Source: Chloroflexota bacterium (GTDB lineage: Bacteria > Chloroflexota > Dehalococcoidia > UBA3495). From it: a stretch of DNA of 7,629 nt. The stretch covers positions 1-7,629 of the forward strand of contig JACZXN010000070.1 of the NCBI GenBank assembly GCA_022571575.1, read 5' to 3'. The notes beneath the pieces are model-generated. The model did no database searches. It worked only from the letters and a program-made list of their open reading frames with translations, and was not told where the DNA came from. This document shows positions 5,793-7,629 of this stretch, piece after piece. A program made the translations under genes and the position numbers. Each line of letters starts with the position of its first letter. Within the stretch, counting starts at the first letter, position 1.

Positions 5793-6716
5793 ATGATCCA
5801 GCCGGTTAGATTACTCATCGACACCGATCCCGGCGTAGACGACGCCGTTGCCATCCTGATGGCCCTGGCCTCACCGGACGTTGCAGTCGCCGGTCTAACC
5901 ACGGTGGGTGGAAACGTCCCATTGGCCCGGTCCACCCGCAACGCCCTGGCGCTGCTCCAGGCGGCGGGCCGTGGCGATGTCCCGGTGGCCAAGGGGGCTG
6001 CCCGGCCCCTGAGGGGAAGGTACACCTATTCGCCCCAGTTCCACGGTCCGGGAGGGCTGTCCCGCCGTCTGCCCAGTCCCACCGCGGGGCCCATTGCGGA
6101 AGGGGCCGTCCAGTTTCTGCACGACGAACTTACCCGCAAACCGGGTGAGGCCATACTGGTTGCCCTGGGGCCGCTGACCAACCTGGCCCACCTGCTCTGG
6201 GAACGGCCCATCGCCTTGAAGCAGGCCAGGAACATCGTGGTCATGGGCGGCGCGGTGAACACGCCTGGCAACGTCACGCCCAGGGCGGAGTTCAATTTCC
6301 ACAGCGACCCGGCCGCCGCCGGGATCGTCCTCTCCAGCGGACTGCCGGTTACCCTGGTTGATCTGGCGGCCTGCCGGCAGGTGAGCATCAGCCGCGAGCA
6401 GGCGCTGAACCTACGGTCCGCCCACCCCCTGGGCCGGCTGGCCCTGGACCTGTTGCAGGGTTGGTTCCGGCGAGAGCCCGGCAGGCAGAGGTTCGAGTTC
6501 TACGACCCATTGGCCTTGGCCATCGCCTTGGAACCGGCCATCGCCACCGTCGTCAAGGTGGACCTTGACGTGGGGTTGGAGGAGAACGAGTCCTGGGGAG
6601 AGACGGCCGAAACGGGGGGTCCAGGCGAGATTGCCCTGGTCCAACAGGTGGACTCAGCCCGGTTCTTTGGGCTGCTGGAGGGTTTGCTGGAACTGGAAGG
6701 GTTGCCGGTTGCCTAG
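5793..6716 (+). CDS. Nucleoside hydrolase (inosine/uridine-preferring family)
   Basis: A 307-residue protein of the calcium-dependent nucleoside N-ribohydrolase family, which splits the N-glycosidic bond of ribonucleosides into base and ribose. The N-terminal LIDTDPGVDDAVAI carries the Ca/ribose aspartates (D12, D16, D17). ALGPLTNLAHLL supplies the Ca-binding Thr, and AEFNFHSDPAAA contains E166 and N168, which match the numbering of the Crithidia enzyme as I recall it. Late in the protein FYDPLALA keeps the Ca-ligand Asp (D238), but the preceding His common in the family is Tyr237. The ATG at 5793 is chosen because GGGGAG at 5783-5788 lies just before it; GTG 5790 and GTG 5778 are in frame too. 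It is the last gene of the rightward run, 30 bp after the SDR. It may be ordinary nucleoside salvage, or may act on adenosylhopane as HpnG does. Confidence 0.92.
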   Translation: MIQPVRLLIDTDPGVDDAVAILMALASPDVAVAGLTTVGGNVPLARSTRNALALLQAAGRGDVPVAKGAARPLRGRYTYSPQFHGPGGLSRRLPSPTAGPIAEGAVQFLHDELTRKPGEAILVALGPLTNLAHLLWERPIALKQARNIVVMGGAVNTPGNVTPRAEFNFHSDPAAAGIVLSSGLPVTLVDLAACRQVSISREQALNLRSAHPLGRLALDLLQGWFRREPGRQRFEFYDPLALAIALEPAIATVVKVDLDVGLEENESWGETAETGGPGEIALVQQVDSARFFGLLEGLLELEGLPVA

Positions 6717-6744
6717 AGAGCGCCGCGGCTATCTCAGGTTTTGT
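6712..6744 (+). terminator. Probable rho-independent terminator of the rightward operon
   Basis: CCT (6712-6714) and GAGA (6716-6719), separated by one bulged A, pair with TCTC (6732-6735) and AGG (6736-6738). GC/GC continues the stem inward around a GCCGCG loop. TTTTGTT follows at once (6739-6745). The structure overlaps the nucleoside hydrolase TAG and faces the convergent gene. The stem is bulged and only about 9 pairs, so confidence is moderate. On the reverse strand no T-run follows, so it should work only rightward. Confidence 0.5.
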
Positions 6745-6772
6745 TGGCCGTCAGTTACTTAGAGAGCGCCGC
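6714..6772. repeat. 13-bp direct repeat at the convergent gene ends
   Basis: TAGAGAGCGCCGC occurs at 6714-6726 and again at 6760-6772; with one mismatch the match extends to 16 bp. The first copy contains the nucleoside hydrolase stop and the left arm of the terminator. The second encodes, on the reverse strand, part of the C-terminus (AALS) of the monooxygenase. Read in reverse, the first copy would also encode Ala-Ala-Leu-Ser, so it may be the relic of a small duplication of that gene end. Confidence 0.7.
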
Positions 6773-7629
6773 AGCGCCTTCGCGGACCATGGGGATCAGC
6801 TCCTTGCCCCAGTCGATGGTGTCCTGGAGTGGGTCAAATCCCCGGATGATAAAGGCCGAAGCTCCGGCTTTATGGTAGGCCAACAGAGACTCGGCCACCT
6901 GTTCGGCGGTGCCCACCAGGGCGGTGGTGCTGCCGGCGGCGCCGGTGGTGGCGGCGATGGGCATCCACAGGCGTTGGTCGTGGATGTCCCCCTGGGCGGC
7001 AAAGTCCAACAACCGCCGGGAGCCCTCCGACTGCAGCCTGGCCGGTTTCCCTGGGCCGATGGTGTCTCCCACCGACGCCTTGACCCGTTCCAGGATGCCC
7101 CGGGCCCGCTCCCAGGCTTCGCCTTCGGTGTCCCCCAGGATGGGTCTGACGGAAACACTGAAGCGGATGGTGCGGTTGTACCTGGCGGCCCGCTCCCGGA
7201 TGTCGGCGATCTGCTCCCTGATGGACTCCAGCGGTTCACCCCAGAGAGCGTAGACGTCGGCCCGTTTCGCGCCGACCTCCTTGGCCACATCCGAGGCCCC
7301 GCCGAAATAAAGGGGCACGTGGGGCTGCTGAAAGGTCCGGACTTCGCTGAGGTTCTGCTCGAACCGGTAGAACTCTCCGTCGTGATCGAAGGGCGTGGTC
7401 TCGGTCCAGACCCGCTTCAGGACCTCCATGAACTCGTCGGTGCGCCGGTAGCGGGCGTCGTGGTCCACCCAGTCGCCGTCGCGGTGCTGTTCGATGTCGC
7501 TGCCGCCGCTGATGATGTGGAGGGCGATGCGGCCTCCGGTGAGTTGGTCCAGGGTGGCGGCTTGGCGGGCGGCCAGCGTGGGCGCCACGAAACCAGGCCG
7601 GTGGGCGATGAGAAATCCCAGGGTCTTGG
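6755..7629 (-). CDS. LLM-class flavin-dependent monooxygenase, SsuD-like (5' end beyond the window)
   Basis: The reading frame is open to the right edge. Thirteen codons upstream of the GTG at 7588 still match the family (LGFLIAHRPGF before VAPTLAARQAATLDQLTGGR), so the true start lies outside and about 290 residues are visible. The protein aligns along its length with alkanesulfonate monooxygenase SsuD: ARQAATLDQLTGGR, LHIISGGSD, PLYFGGASDVAKEVGAKRADVYALWGEP and TALVGTAEQVAE. SsuD uses FMNH2 and oxygen to release sulfite from alkanesulfonates. However, the SsuD catalytic residues I recall (R226, H228, R297, Y331) appear replaced here (Ser and Arg in RFSVSVRPIL, no clear Arg before the TALVG block, Phe in RGFDPL), so the substrate is probably different. 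It converges on the hopanoid run, 38 bp away, and is probably unrelated to it. Confidence 0.88.
   Translation of the reverse strand, partial: KTLGFLIAHRPGFVAPTLAARQAATLDQLTGGRIALHIISGGSDIEQHRDGDWVDHDARYRRTDEFMEVLKRVWTETTPFDHDGEFYRFEQNLSEVRTFQQPHVPLYFGGASDVAKEVGAKRADVYALWGEPLESIREQIADIRERAARYNRTIRFSVSVRPILGDTEGEAWERARGILERVKASVGDTIGPGKPARLQSEGSRRLLDFAAQGDIHDQRLWMPIAATTGAAGSTTALVGTAEQVAESLLAYHKAGASAFIIRGFDPLQDTIDWGKELIPMVREGAAALSK

Noticed and set aside
6714..6772. Direct repeat as an insertion-sequence target site or attachment site
   Set aside because: The 33 bases between the copies are too short for an element, and no transposase, integrase or tRNA gene is present.
6909..7253. Forward open frame opposite the monooxygenase
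   Set aside because: The reverse strand encodes a clear flavin monooxygenase over the whole stretch; the forward product looks random.
6752..7588. Monooxygenase taken as complete with its start at 7588
   Set aside because: The frame continues to the edge with codons matching the family, so the GTG at 7588 is an internal valine.
1..7629. CRISPR arrays, tRNA or rRNA genes, mobile elements, toxin-antitoxin or phage-defence genes
   Set aside because: None was seen: no regularly spaced repeats, no tRNA-like cloverleaf in the gaps, no transposase or nuclease domains.

Overview
This is a GC-rich, tightly packed bacterial window. Six genes read rightward and one partial gene reads leftward at the right edge. 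Its core is a hopanoid (bacterial triterpenoid) biosynthesis locus: an HpnA-type epimerase, a full-length squalene-hopene cyclase (Shc/HpnF), and a squalene/phytoene-synthase-family enzyme most like HpnD. The organism cannot be named from sequence alone. High GC, GTG starts, Shc and an SsuD-like flavin monooxygenase together fit an environmental bacterium; a Chloroflexota (SAR202-like) or Acidobacteriota-type source is only a guess.

Layout. Positions 2-85 hold the C-terminal tail of an unrecognised upstream gene. Then follow hpnA (146-1156), shc (1162-3171, 5 bp after the hpnA stop), an 84-bp gap with two hairpins at the shc end, and a YjbQ/UPF0047 gene (3256-3699) with a strong ribosome binding site. 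A 163-bp palindrome-rich spacer carries a consensus TATAAT box and a hairpin that would sit at the 5' end of the next transcript. Next come the hpnD-like gene (3863-4747), an extended SDR of the epimerase/dehydratase type (4782-5762) and a nucleoside hydrolase (5793-6716), with 30-34 bp gaps. A likely rho-independent terminator overlaps the nucleoside hydrolase stop. A luciferase-like monooxygenase (6755-7629, reverse strand, start beyond the edge) converges on it.

How the genes may work together. The HpnD-like enzyme would condense two farnesyl diphosphates toward squalene, and Shc would cyclise squalene to hopene/hopanol. HpnA and the second SDR could modify a sugar or side chain. No HpnC, HpnE, HpnH or HpnG is visible, so the squalene route and side-chain steps must be completed elsewhere or by other enzymes. 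The most interesting possibility is that the nucleoside hydrolase stands in for HpnG, the enzyme that removes adenine from adenosylhopane. That is a hypothesis from gene context only.

Other points worth a look are a 25-residue insertion near the Shc active-site exit relative to the Alicyclobacillus enzyme, a His-to-Tyr change in the nucleoside hydrolase, loss of the SsuD catalytic residues in the monooxygenase, and a 13-bp direct repeat marking the ends of the two convergent genes.
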